A DNA stretch of 64,000 bases from Eimeria necatrix (lineage: Eukaryota > Apicomplexa > Conoidasida > Eucoccidiorida > Eimeriidae): NCBI RefSeq assembly GCF_000499385.1, contig NW_013654378.1, positions 170,001-234,000 of the forward strand, in the 5' to 3' direction. Positions 23,184-33,105 of the stretch are shown piece after piece (positions within the stretch are counted from its first letter, which is position 1; every line of letters begins with the position of its first letter). The position numbers and the translations under genes were made by a program. The notes beneath the pieces are model-generated. The model saw only the letters and a program-made list of their open reading frames with translations, was not told the origin of the DNA and searched no databases.

Positions 23184-23898
23184 GGTGCTCTGGGGAGGCC
23201 CCCGGCTGGGAGTGCTGCTGCTGCGGCGACGCCAGCGGGGCAGCAGCAGCAGCAGCAGCCGCCCTGCTCCCCTCGCCTGGGGAAGCAGCCGCTGCTGCTG
23301 CAGGGCCGGAAGCGCCCTGCTGCTGCTGCTGCTGCTGCTGCTTTTGCTTCCAGCTGCAGAGGCAGCAAAGCCACGGCGCCTGCGGCAAAGTGTAGAGAGA
23401 ATAGCAGTACTGGTGAACAGCAGCGCCGCAGCCGCTGCAGACGACAATAGTGTTGTGGGGCTCAGACCCCTTCACGAAGCAGACGCTGCACTCCAGCTCT
23501 TCTGCTGCTGCTGCTGCTGCTGCTGCGCCTGCTGCTGCTGCTGCGCCTGCGGCTGCAGCTGCTGCGCGTGACGCTGCTGCGCCTGGCCCCGAGCCCGCAG
23601 CAGCAGGGGAGGCCGCCGCGCTGCTGCTGCGGCGGGAAGCAGCAGCAGCGCCTACCGGTTGGCTGCAAGTTTTTGCACTAGGCGACACGGGTGCTGCTGC
23701 ATCGGCTGCTGCTGCTGCTGCTGCTGCTGGGCCCGCTGGTGTTGCTCCACCTGCCGACGCTGCTGCTGCAGGGCTGCCGTCAGGGTTTTGAACCCCATCT
23801 GAAGATGCCCCTCCAGTTGCTCCTGGAGGGGACTTGTTGCTGCTGCTGCTGCTGCTCCCAGCGGCAGCAGCAGCAAGGCTGCGCGGGGAATGTCGCAT
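10961..23898 (-). CDS. Giant multi-PHD/ePHD chromatin reader with Tudor-like domain
   Basis: Likely a nuclear histone-reading protein. Exons inferred on the minus strand are 23898-19753, 19379-18466, 18368-17804, 17579-17194, 16694-15569, 15421-14747, 14302-14231, 13998-12591, 12175-11898 and 11243-10961, about 3,280 residues in all. Phases agree at every join. Three PHD plus extended-PHD (zinc-knuckle PHD) modules occur in order, then a Tudor-like fold and a basic segment (KRRRRPK). Joins that rebuild zinc ligands support the model: KCL plus ICCRGGGALKP across 17804/17579, and FCLQ plus H across 14747/14302, the latter repeating FCLQH of module 1. Long poly-Ala, Gln and Ser tracts fill the linkers. 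Weak points: exon 13998-12591 enters in one frame and leaves in another, one base apart; the start (ATG at 23898) and the stop are provisional. Plasmodium PHD1/PHD2 of the GCN5 complex are the nearest concept I know; orthology is untested. Confidence 0.72.
11244..11897 (-). repeat. A/T-rich homopurine-homopyrimidine intron
   Basis: Intron between the Tudor-like exon and the basic-segment exon, donor GTGAGT and acceptor TTTTGCTTCAG on the minus strand. The plus strand is almost pure A and G with lysine-only shadow frames. At 11790-11885 it has a short tandem repeat of AAAAAAGAATC and AAAAAAGATC units. Confidence 0.7.
11898..12175 (-). other. Tudor-like domain exon of the PHD protein
   Basis: The exon encodes IGRRVALYSPYMDVWYGGLI, a poly-Ser insert, then RYLVAYDDGDCAWAQQEG. 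The pattern G-x-R-V ... W-x-x-G ... V-x-Y-D-D-G-D-x-x-W is that of Tudor/PWWP-adjacent royal-family domains in chromatin proteins. It joins phase 0 to EWRGTIRR upstream (donor GTAAGG at 12590) and phase 2 to WMEALKRRRRPK downstream. Ligand is unknown. Confidence 0.65.
12592..13998 (-). other. Exon of the PHD gene with a one-base frame conflict
   Basis: The splice from the 24-codon exon enters in the frame reading SRMLVGAVSEREHSKRLYIQ and runs into a poly-Gln tract with an early stop. The frame that leaves (VLPPTEWRGTIRR at 12591) is open back through NYEGGEDDFGVAEGLF near 13800. The switch falls at the uninterrupted CTG tract at about 13826-13870. A slippage indel in the tract, an assembly error or a short intron would each explain it. 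Confidence 0.5.
14231..16095 (-). other. PHD-ePHD module 3, spread over three exons
   Basis: PHD 3 has CCAVCLLPK, FFYCAKCGVSVHRMCYGV and, after a poly-Gln/Ser insert, FLCEPCRYAPNRDE. The next exon supplies VCCMICPRRGGALK, FVHMLCALWTPGVE, CSVCGLASGLLLSCC, GCAAAFHALCA and FCLQ. A 24-codon exon at 14302-14231 supplies the last ligand (HSQTRNQISYSVR). Poly-Ala and poly-Gln inserts lie inside the ePHD between its two halves, unlike animal homologues. Confidence 0.8.
14480..14735 (-). repeat. Tandem array of the GGTGTACAGACACC-family element in an intron
   Basis: About a dozen units of roughly 19-20 bases, consensus CTGTACACCCCAGCAGCTGC on the plus strand. The array ends next to the exon donor at 14746. 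Single bases and one unit interior vary. A telomere-like AAACCCT run lies at 14358-14408 in the same intron, near the next exon. The unit is the half-palindrome seen as dispersed single copies elsewhere. Confidence 0.85.
16860..17160 (-). repeat. GGGGCCCC repeat inside an intron of the PHD gene
   Basis: The intron 17193-16695 is mostly a GGGGCCCCCAGG-type repeat. It is bounded by a good donor (CAG-GTCAGT) and acceptor (GGCTGCAG). Phase-2 joining gives PEAPGVR followed by RSCALQAVLRARRYV. Confidence 0.75.
17205..18036 (-). other. PHD-ePHD module 2, split by an intron at 17580-17803
   Basis: PHD 2 has CVCWGSEGSALNPLLSCVRC, HKNCYGVG and WICRRC. The ePHD begins at PKCL and continues in the next exon with ICCRGGGALKP, GGWVHIFCC, CSLCGVSGGACVRC, HLGCTDTFHPMCA and VFCFRH. 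The intron cuts between the first two zinc cysteines (C-L/I-C). Removal with phase 0 restores the CxxC pair. The donor is GTCAGC. Confidence 0.85.
22770..23510 (-). other. PHD-ePHD module 1
   Basis: PHD 1 runs from ELECSVCFVKG through CSGCGAAVHQYC to WLCCLCSW, giving the C4HC3 ligand order. A poly-Gln/Ser linker follows. The ePHD has CRLCLRGGGAM, LWVHSCC, WSCCFCGKGG, CAFPGCSSRMHVTC and a terminal FCLQH. All expected ligands are present in one exon. Confidence 0.85.
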
Positions 23899-24239
23899 CC
23901 CATTAGTTGCAGCAACGTTGCTGCTCTGCCTTCCAGCTGCTGCTGCTTCTGATTTGCGCGCAGCGGCTGCTGCAGCCTTGATGCCTTTTCACGTAAGATT
24001 GTTCAAGGTCCGCTTCCGCTGCCGTTGGTGCTGTTGCTGCTGCTCCTGGGGAGCCGTAGCAGTTGTTGCTGCTCCGCTAGGGCTGCGGCTGTCCCATCAG
24101 CCAGTGCTGCGCCAGCCGTTGCTGCTGCAGCAGCAGCAAAAGCCCCCGGTTGCCACTGTTTCTCCTCTGCTCCTTGCTGCTGCTGCAGTTGCTCCCGCTG
24201 CTGCTGCTGCTGCTGCTGGGCCCGCCTCCAGCAAGCGCC

Positions 24240-24360
24240 TTTGTCAGTTCTACTGGCAGCAACTCTTGAGCAGCATATGGGATCCGTCTGCGCGGCTGCG
24301 CTGGTCCGAGGTGTCTCTACACCGCACAAAGTCGATTAAGGGCCCCTTTGGCTGATGAGC
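24240..24360 (-). other. Possible upstream exon of the PHD gene
   Basis: A minus-strand frame reads PKGPLIDFVRCRDTSDQRS then RADGSHMLLKSC, non-repetitive and charged, bounded by a CGCGCAG acceptor and a GTAGAA. It overlaps a GGTGTAGAGACACC variant of the palindrome family. I could not establish a phase-consistent join to the 23898-19753 exon, so it may also be chance. Confidence 0.3.
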
Positions 24361-26279
24361 TGCTGCGCGCAGCACCTAAGGCGGGTTGGCCCGCTGCTGC
24401 TGCTGCTGCAGGCTCAAGAGAGTGCTTCTCTCTGCGTCCTCCCTCTAAAAACAGATAAACCAACTTACTAAATTGGGGTTACGTGCAGCAGCTGCTGTAG
24501 CGGCTCCTGTCAGGCCTGACCGCCGCATGCACAGTCTGCGGCCGCTGCTGCTGCAGCCGCCATGGCATCCGTAGCAGCTGCTGCTGCTGCTTCCCGCACT
24601 TGCCGAATTTAGGCCAATTTTGTGGTCCTAAAGCACTTAATAGCCGAAAGAAGGCTCAATTTTGTGGGGGGATCGAGAGAGCTGGCGAATACGCCGCCGA
24701 CTGCGCCCGCTGGTCAGGTGCGCAGTGCTACACACCGCCGCCGCGGCAGCAGCAGCAGCAGCTACTGCTTCTACTGCTGCTTCTTTGCTGCTGAGGCCCC
24801 TCAATGACTCAGCAGAAGACGCACTGGCCACTGCGGAGAGAGGGTGCAGCAGCTCGGCTGCGCTGCAGCAGAGTGTACGCGTGGCTGTAGGCAACAGCTC
24901 TGAGTGCAGTTAGTGGTTTGTTGCAGTGTCTTGGGAGTGTTGGGCAGCAAGACGCTGGGGCTCTGAGGTGTACGTACACCCCAAGGGAGGGATATCCTCT
25001 AGCTGCGGCTCCGCCGCGCTGCAGTTTTTTCGTGTTGCTGCATGTGGGGTTCAAACTAAGGCAGCAGCTGTTCCTAAAGAGTAATTGGGGGCTCTTTTGC
25101 AAGTGGGCCTTTGGGGCCAGGGCTCTTGGGACTTTAGAGCTAGTGTTTCGAGTTTAGGACTTAGCTGCTGTGGCGCTGTGTGGATTTCTGAGTGCCCCCG
25201 GGCGCAGCAGCAACGGGTGCTGCTGCTTTGCTGCTGCTGCTGTTTGGCTGCTGCTGTTTTGCTGCTGCTTTGCTGCTCCTAATTAGAGCGAGCTGCCTGA
25301 GGGCCTAGGAGCTGGCGAACAGCAGCATCGGGGTCTCTAGACAGCGCTTCGTGCGGTGTATATGCACTAAAGAAGCTTAGCTGGCTCAAGCAATGGTTTG
25401 AAGCTTAAGGGCTAAGCTGAAGGCTTAGGGTTTAGGGCTTAGGGTTTAGGGTTTAGGCGTTGAGCCGCTTTGCTGTAAGCCGCAGCACTCCCCTACCCCT
25501 CTGCTCCCCTCAGGCACCCGCAGCAGCAGCGCAGCAGCTGCGCAGCAGCTTAGGAAGCTGCAGCAGCAGCGCAGCAGCTCAGGCAGCTGCAGCAGCTGCG
25601 CAGTAGCTCAGGCAGCTGCAGCCGCAGCGCAGCAGCTGCTGCGCACAGCACACAGCTCAGCTCACAGCCGGGAGCTGCGGCAAGGCCGCCAGAGGCGGCG
25701 CAGGGCCCTGACGGACCTGGGGGCAGCGCAGCAGCGCCAGAAGCTGCCAAGTCAGCAGCAAAACAGAGAGTTGCAAAGAGCAAAACAGGCAGCTAAAGTC
25801 CTTTAGTGTTCCTGCTGCATCTTCTTGCTGCATTAATCTTGAGGCCAGGCACAGAGTACTCGGCATTAAAGTCCGCCTCTGGCGCTCTAAGGCGTTCTCG
25901 CTACGGCGGGGAGCAGCTGCTGCAGCAACTGCTGCAGCAGCTGCTGCAGCAGCAGTGCAGCTGCAGCAGCAGGTAGAACTGCTGCTGCAGCTGCTGCTGC
26001 TGCAGTTCTACCTGCTGCTCGAGCAGCTGCAGTGGATGCTGCTACAGCAGCCGCTGCTGCTCCATTTTCTTGGAGTTCGGCGTTTGCACTTTTCCAGAGG
26101 GCTGCCTTTAGCAGAAAAGCTAGCATATGCATCGTGTGCTTGCTTCTGCCACCATAGCAGAAGCAGTTGCTGCATAAGCATACTCCTGCTGGCGGCTGGC
26201 AAGGGAGCTGCCAGTATTGCTGCTGCCGTTGCTGCTGCGGCTGCGGCCTCGAAAGCAACAGCTGCAGCAGCAGCAGCCG

Positions 26280-26500
26280 TGCGCACTCAAAAGCCCGCTT
26301 GTTGGACTCAAGAAGCCTACGGACTCAGCTACAAAGCAGCCGCTGCTGCTGCTGCAGCCCTGCGCAATCCGGAGGCCGTTTGCTGCACTGGAGAAGCCTA
26401 AGAAATGAGCTGTAGAGCAGCAGCTGCTGCTGCAGCAACCCTGCGCAATCAAAAGCCTGTTTGCTGCACTTAAGAAGCCTAAGGACTCAGGCCCTATTGT
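26280..26500. repeat. 81-base tandem repeat, about 2.7 copies
   Basis: Units start near 26280, 26361 and 26442, each beginning TGCGCAATC and containing GTTTGCTGCACT, AGAAGCCTAAG and a CTG tract. The 81-base period is a multiple of three, but the frames contain stops and the copies differ at several positions. Confidence 0.75.
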
Positions 26501-26654
26501 TCTAGGCTAAGTCCTGCACTTAACCCCCCGCTACCCGAAACACTGTTTTAAGGCGCTGCGGCAGTTTGGCTCCCTAACTGGCTGCCCTGAGGCTCCAGGG
26601 ACCCAGCAGGGCCCCAACAGCGCATGCAAAAGTGCATGCGCGGAGGCCCCGCTG

Positions 26655-26711
26655 CATGCACAAGTGCATGCATGCACGCCTGCGGGGCCCGCATGCATGC
26701 ACTTGTGCATG
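26655..26711. repeat. Perfect 21-bp inverted repeat carrying TGCATGC motifs
   Basis: The left arm 26655-26675 (CATGCACAAGTGCATGCATG then C) is exactly complementary to 26691-26711, with a 15-base G/C-rich loop. Both arms contain overlapping TGCATGCA, a motif bound by some ApiAP2 factors. More TGCATG copies flank the hairpin at 26623-26650. Confidence 0.85.
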
Positions 26712-27114
26712 AAGGCCTGCAGGCGGGCCACCGCTTGGCACAAACAGGAAAGCCCCAGATCCCACGAAGCAAGCAAACCCGGAAATTACCAACAAAAAAG
26801 GCCAGTTGCTTTCGCTGGACCTGCTGCTGCTTCTGTCGCTGCTACTGCTGCTGCTGCTGTATAATCCCCTTGGGAACCGGCTGGACAGCCAACAGGGTTT
26901 GTAGAGAATGTCCTGTCTCTGTGCGCTGCAGCTGACGTAGCAGCGACAGATGCAATAGCAGCTGCTGCTGCCGGTACAGCAACAGCTGCTCAGCAGCTAC
27001 TGCTACTGCTGCTGTTACTGCATTTGTTGTTTTGCTGCTGCGGATGCTCAGAAAGAGCACGGTTTTACCTTTACCCTTGCACCGACCGCACCTGCAGCAG
27101 AAGCAGCGCCTGCC

Positions 27115-28266
27115 TCAGGCGCCTGCGAGGCCGTCCAGGGCAACGCGAAGCCTTTTCGCTGGAACTCCCTCGTCGTGTGCTGCTGCTGCTGCTGCCGTTG
27201 GTGCTGCTGCTGCTGGTGCTGCCGATGCGGCTGCTGCGTTGCCTGCCTCCTCCCTCTTCGGTCTCTGCTGACCTTCAAGAGGTGCAGCTGCTGAGGCAAA
27301 AGCTGCGCGCTCTCGTTGCTGCTCCACCACCCCACTGGCTGCTGCACTTGCTGCTGCTGCCGAGGCACCCTCCCAGGGTGAAAAGTGTTGCTGCGCTGGC
27401 TGCGGCGCTTGTTCCTGTTGCAGCGTCTGCTGCGGAGGTAGCTGCTGCTGCTGCAACGGCAACTGCAGCAGAGTCTGCAGCACTTCCTGCAGCTGCTGCA
27501 CAGCCTGCCTGCTCAGTGCCGCAACCCTGTGGAGAAGCATTTGCTGCTGCTGTTGCTGCTGCTGCAACACCCCCTCCTGCCCCGACATTCGCTGCTGCCT
27601 CAGGTCGATGTCCCCTAACACCTGCAGCTGTTGCATGCGTTGCTGCTGCTGCTGCAGCGCGTGCTCTAGCTGCGACACGAGCATGTGCCGAAGCTGCTGC
27701 CTATCTCTCTCTGCTGCTGATGTAGCAGCAGGCGTAGCCGATGACTCCTCCTGTTGCTGTTGCCGGCGTTGCTGGTGCTGTTGCTGCATCTGCAGGCGCT
27801 GCTCTTGAAGCTGCTTCTCCACAGCCGCCACTTCTTTCGCGCGATTTAGCAAAGCTAAAATGTCCCCAGCGAACTCTATCAGTCGTTCGCCTTGAAGTGC
27901 TGCTGCTGCTGCTGTTGCTGTTGCTGTTGCTGAAGTGACCAGAGCAGGAGCAGCCGGAGCAGCTTGTGGATTCATGTAGGGCCCGCTGCTGCTGCTCTCG
28001 CTGCTGCCCGTCTCGCGCAGTGAGCTCCCTGCTAGTGCATCTGGCGCTGCTGTTGCGCGTTGTAAACTTGCAGCCAGCGCTGCCTGTGCTGCTGCTGCAC
28101 TTGCTGCTACAGCGGGTGCCGGCAGCGCTGCCACGCTATGTTTAAGCAAGCCGCCATGATGAAGTAGCTGCGGGGCCGCTAGAGCCTCAGCAGTGCTGCA
28201 GACGTTGCTGTTGCTGCTCGCTGCTTTCCACGTAGGCGACCTCTGTTGCTTTATCTCATCCACCGC

Positions 28267-28297
<31 letters not shown>

Positions 28298-31200
28298 CTT
28301 CCTGTTGTTGCTGCTTGTACAGGCGATACCGCCGTTGTGGGAGATTTGTCTGTGGCACGCTGTGCACCTGCCTTTGGCTCAGCTTCGGCAGCTGCTGCTG
28401 CTGCTCCTGCGAGGGCTCCTGCCGCCGCTGCAGCCGCCGCTTCTGCTGCTGCTTCTGCTGCTGCAGCACCTGCATGCACAACAAGCTCTCGGTAAGCTAT
28501 GCACGCCTCTCTAGCCTCGTCTGAGCTGCCGTAACGCGCAACAGCAAACCCCTTGCTGCGCAACCGCCCTTCAGACCTCCACTGACACCTCCACAGTTGC
28601 CGCGCTGCATCAAAGTAGACACCGGTGGGGGTGTTGCTGCCGCTGCGGTTGCTGCTGCGGCCAGAAGAAGGCTTAAGTCCAGCGCCGCTGCTGCTCCCTG
28701 CTGCGGTAGGTCGCAGAAAGGATCCGTCTTCCTTTGCTGCAGGCGAAGAAGCTGACTGGCGCTGAGCGCCAGCCTGCTGCTGCTGTTTGTGACTTGGAGA
28801 GGAGGCCTGCTGTCTGCGGCCCCTCGATTTCGAGGCGGCGCCAGCAGCAGCAGAAGAAGTGGCAGCTGCTGCTGCAGCAGCTGCAGCTGCTGCTGCTGTT
28901 ACGACACGGTGCCGAGGAAACAAACGACGCTTTGCTGTGGCCCCCGTATGGTACAAGCCAGCAAAAAGCGCGGGCAGCAGCCGCAACTCGGACTGAGACT
29001 GCTGCTGCTGCAGCTGCTGCTGCAAGTGCTGTGCGGAAGTGCTCGAGGCCCAGGTACACGCCAAGCGAGTGCCGCCGCCCGCCTCCCCCCCGTCAGCCGC
29101 AGCAGCATACTCTTGTGGAGAAGTTTGCTGCTGCTGGCTGCTGCTGGTCGCTGCTGCTGTCAACGATCGGAAGGGAGATAAGGCCTTGTCGTTCGCAGGC
29201 ACTGAAAACAGCACAGCAACCATCAGCAGCACGTTTCCAGCGGGCAAAGGTTGTTCACCAAGCTAGGGATGAAGCTGATGTTAGCTAGTTGGCTAGCTAG
29301 AAAGAAAGCTAGCCATCTGCATCGCTAACTACACAGTACTGGCAGCTGCACACTCAGAGGCTCTCCAAGAGGTTGTGCAAGCAGTGAAGAAATGTGCAGT
29401 TGCATTGCGGTGGCTACCGTGGAGGAAGACGCAGCCAGCTAGCTAGCTAGCCAGCTAGCCAGCCAGCTAGCTATCTGGCTGAGCTTCAGGTCGCGCTGCT
29501 TACCTCTGCATATTGCATGTATTTCCTCTCCCGCCTCTTCTATCAGCTCTGCAGCAATAGGAATGCCTACGTCGAGCTCAGACCCTCTGTGGACAAAGCC
29601 AGTCAGCTGCGTCAGCGCTGCCAGAAGAAAGCCCTCGAGGTCCCCCTCAGCATCTGCAAGCGCGCTGCTGCTGTTGCTGCCGCTGCTGCTGCTGCTGACG
29701 GGATCGTGGCCTTGCGCGCTGCCCGGGAGCTGCAAGGCGCCTGGTGATGCCAGCAGCGGCTGCTGCTGCAGCTGCTGCAGAGGCGACGCAGGCCTCCCCT
29801 CTCCATCACTTTCCACGCCGCTGCTGCCTTCTTCCGCTGAAGTCACTCGGAGGCTTACGCCGCCGCTGACAGTGCGTGCCCAAAGAGTGCCGGTGCTGTT
29901 GATGCCGCTGCTGCTGCTGCTGCTGCTGCTGCTACTGCTTGTGCTGCTTAGGTTTGTGCTGGAGCTTGCCGGGCTGCTGGCAGTGCTTTCCTCTCCCGTT
30001 CCCCCGGCAGCAGCCTCGTCAATCTGCTTATGCTTGTCCTGCGGCTGCTGTTGGCGCTGCTGCAGCTGCTGCTGCTGCAGCTGTTGCTGCTGCGACAGCA
30101 GCAGCGGGCCCAACACGTCGCACGCCTGCAACGTCTCCGCTGGGGCGTCCTGGCCCGCTGGACCAGCAGCAAGAACGATAGTGGAAAGCTCTTCGCGCTC
30201 TGCAGAGGCCTCCTCTACACAGCTGCCGCTGTCGCTGCCGTAACAGCAGCAGCAAATTCCGCTGCAGCAGCAGCCTTTGCTGCTACGGTGGCTGCTGCAA
30301 GCTGTGCTGCTCCCGTTGAAACCCTCGGGCTGCAGCGTCCCAGAAGTTGCCTGAGTGCACTGCCATGCTGCTGCAGCGTGGTTTGCTGTTGCTGCGCTAC
30401 TTGCCGTAGCTGCTAAAGCTGGTGCTGCAGCTCCCGTGCCCATGCTGCGGCTGATATCCCGTAGGGTTAGCTGCTGCACTCGGGGAAGCAGCAGGCGCTG
30501 CGTCGGCAGCAGCAGCGTGAGCAGCAGGGAGAGGGTGAGGGTGTCACCAGCAGCCACATCTGTTACGCCGACATATTCGCAACTGAATCCAGACCCTTGC
30601 TGCTGCTGCAGCTGCTTCGGCATCTCCTGCTGCTGCTGCTGCTGCTGCTCCTGCTGCTTCAGTGATACCAAGACGGCTTGAAAGACAGCACGAGCTGCCG
30701 GTTCGCTGCTCTGCAGGGAGTTCCCCGATACACTGGTTTCTGTTTGTTGCTTTAAGCTGCAGCAAGCACTGCTGAGGAGCTCCCCCTCTGTGTGCTGCTG
30801 TTGCTGCGCAGCGTCTAGCAGCTGCAGTGCAACAGCAGTGTCGATGCACTCAGATTTGCTGCCGTAGCGCATGTGGTCGCCGCAACCATGCCTCGCCTCC
30901 TCCAGCTGCCGCACACTGTTGAAATAGGCAGCTAGAGCTTCGCCTGATGCTGCGGTTCTTTTCTGTTGCTGCAGCTGCTGCTTCTGCTCCTTGGTCTGTT
31001 CGGATGTCTCGTCTGCCACGGTTTCGAGGGCGCCTGCATCTTTAAGAGCTGCTGCTGCCTTTGGCGTCTGCTGCTCCTGCTTCATCTGCAGCAGCTGCTG
31101 CTGCTCCTCCTCATCCTCCTCCTTCACAGCTGCTGGCTCCTCAATCGGCCCGTCTGCGAGAGGCTTGTTCAGAAGTGCCAGCCGCTGCACAGCTTCGTCT

Positions 31201-33071
31201 AAATTAAGGGCCCCTACGGGCTCATCCGCAGCAGCAGCAGCAGCAGCAGCGGACGTGTTGCCCTCGGCCAGGGCAGAGTCAAGGTCTTCTGCAAACTGCT
31301 GAAAGCTTTCACTGCTTTGGTGGCGCAGTAGAGGATAAGCAGCCTCTTCCATTTTTACTGGGCATTCTTGTTGCTGCTGCGGCGGCAGTTGCTGTTGCTC
31401 TGGCTGCTGCTGGCGCTGGTGCTCCAAATGCTGCAGTCTCTGTGCAAAGTCGCTGGAGAGCATGGCTGCTGTTGCCAGCACCTGATGTCCCTCTGCGGTG
31501 CAGCGCAGCAGCTGCACGAGCTGCTGCTGCAGCTGCAGCCACGGCGACAGCCGCCGCAGGGCTAAGCAAAATGCCAGGTGTACAGACACCGCATCCAAGA
31601 CGCAAGGCTGCAGCACCTCATGCAGCAGCAGGCGCCAGCAGCCGCTCGTTGCATCTTTATCTCCAGCGTCTTCTGCGGGCTGCTGTAGAACAGCAGCAAA
31701 GAGCTCAAAGCAGAAGAAGTCTCCCCGCCACCGTAGCCCGATGGCCAGTTGCTGCCTTTCCGCCTTTCTGCTGCTGTTGCTGTTGCTGCCGGATTCAGCA
31801 GCTGCTGCTGCAGGCCTGAAACACCCCGTTCTGCAGGTCGAAGGCCGAGCGAAATCGCCCAATCGGCTTATAAGGCCCTCGGCCACTTCGCACAACTCCG
31901 CTGCGTAAGAAGCTGCGCAGACACCCCACACCCCACATCCCACACTGCAAAGTGTACGTACACCTCACCAGCAATGCCGGCCACAGATGTACCTACACCC
32001 TACACAAAGCTACTCTGCGCTGCAGCTTTAAAGGCGCTGTCTGCATGGCCTCTTCGCTGCTGCAGGCTGAAGACAGGACTCGCCCCTGCAGCAGCAGCGT
32101 GGCCTTCTGCTGCTGCGCTGCACCTAGATCCGCTAGCTGCCACTGATATTGCCTCACCTTCCACCGCAGCGTCCGCCAGCAAGATACGAAGGGTCTGCTG
32201 CGGCAAATTAGGCAGACAAAACTTGTCCTTAGCCTGGAGTGGCTTCGCCGTTGCTGCTGTTGCTGCTGATGCTGTTGATGTTGATGCTGGGGCTGGGGAG
32301 GGGGAGGCGTTCGGCTGAGAAGGCAGCCCCAGCAGAGCTCCCGCTTCTGCTTGGTACAGCTGCTGCTGCTGCTGTTCTTGCTGCAGCAGCAGCGCCATCT
32401 TCTTGCAGCGAAACCAAGTGAGAGTCATTCGCCGCAAACGCCGCAGCACGCGAGAAGTCGGCTCCGTTGGGAAGGCGCGGTGCACATCAAGAAGCAAAAG
32501 CTTCACAAGTGAAATGTCCAGCTGCGCGTCTGCATGCAGCAGCAGCTGCCGTTGTAATGCTTCGCCGCCGCTGCTGCTGCTGCTGCTGCCCTGGTGCGAT
32601 AACTGCGCGTCACCAACGTCCTTACAGCAGCAGCAACAGCAAGACTCCCTCGCATCTGCGTCTCCGCTGCTCTCCCCGTTCACGCTGCAGCTGTTGCTGC
32701 TGGAAAATTCCTGCAGCAGCTTCCGCCGGCGCGATGCGTGCAGCAGCAGCAACGCGGACACACGGAGGTGCAGCACGGCCTGCGCAGCAAATGGCTTTCC
32801 TCCTGCTGCAGAGCGCAGCAGCCACACGCCCTCCCTGTGGCTGACGGACGCCCGTGAGGCTTTGCTGCTGCCAATACCCAAACCCCTGGTGCTGCTCGTG
32901 CTGCTGGTGCTGCTGCAGCCGCTGCTACCTGCTCCAGTGGCGCCCTGGTACACGTAGCAGGTGCGGCTCCTGCTGCTGCTGTTCTCTACTGCAACAAACG
33001 TTGGAGGGTCTGACTCCAGCAGCTTGAGCAACGAATCTGCTGCCGTGCAGCAGCTGCACGTACACCGTAAC

Positions 33072-33105
<34 letters not shown>

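Larger units (their letters stand above)
24361..27114. other. Intergenic region between PHD and ApiAP2 genes
   Basis: Holds the palindrome GGTGTACGTACACC at 24967-24980 and a TTTAGGG-like run at 25425-25457. CAG tracts lie at 25520-25640 and 25915-26050, an 81-base tandem repeat at 26280-26500 and the hairpin at 26655-26711. Both flanking genes are on the minus strand, so this contains the 5' flank of the PHD gene and the 3' flank of the ApiAP2 gene. I see no credible gene. Confidence 0.6.

Noticed and set aside
20278..23571. Long plus-strand frames opposite the first PHD exon
   Set aside because: Poly-Ala, poly-Leu and poly-Cys shadows of the minus-strand exon that carries PHD 1 and ePHD 1.
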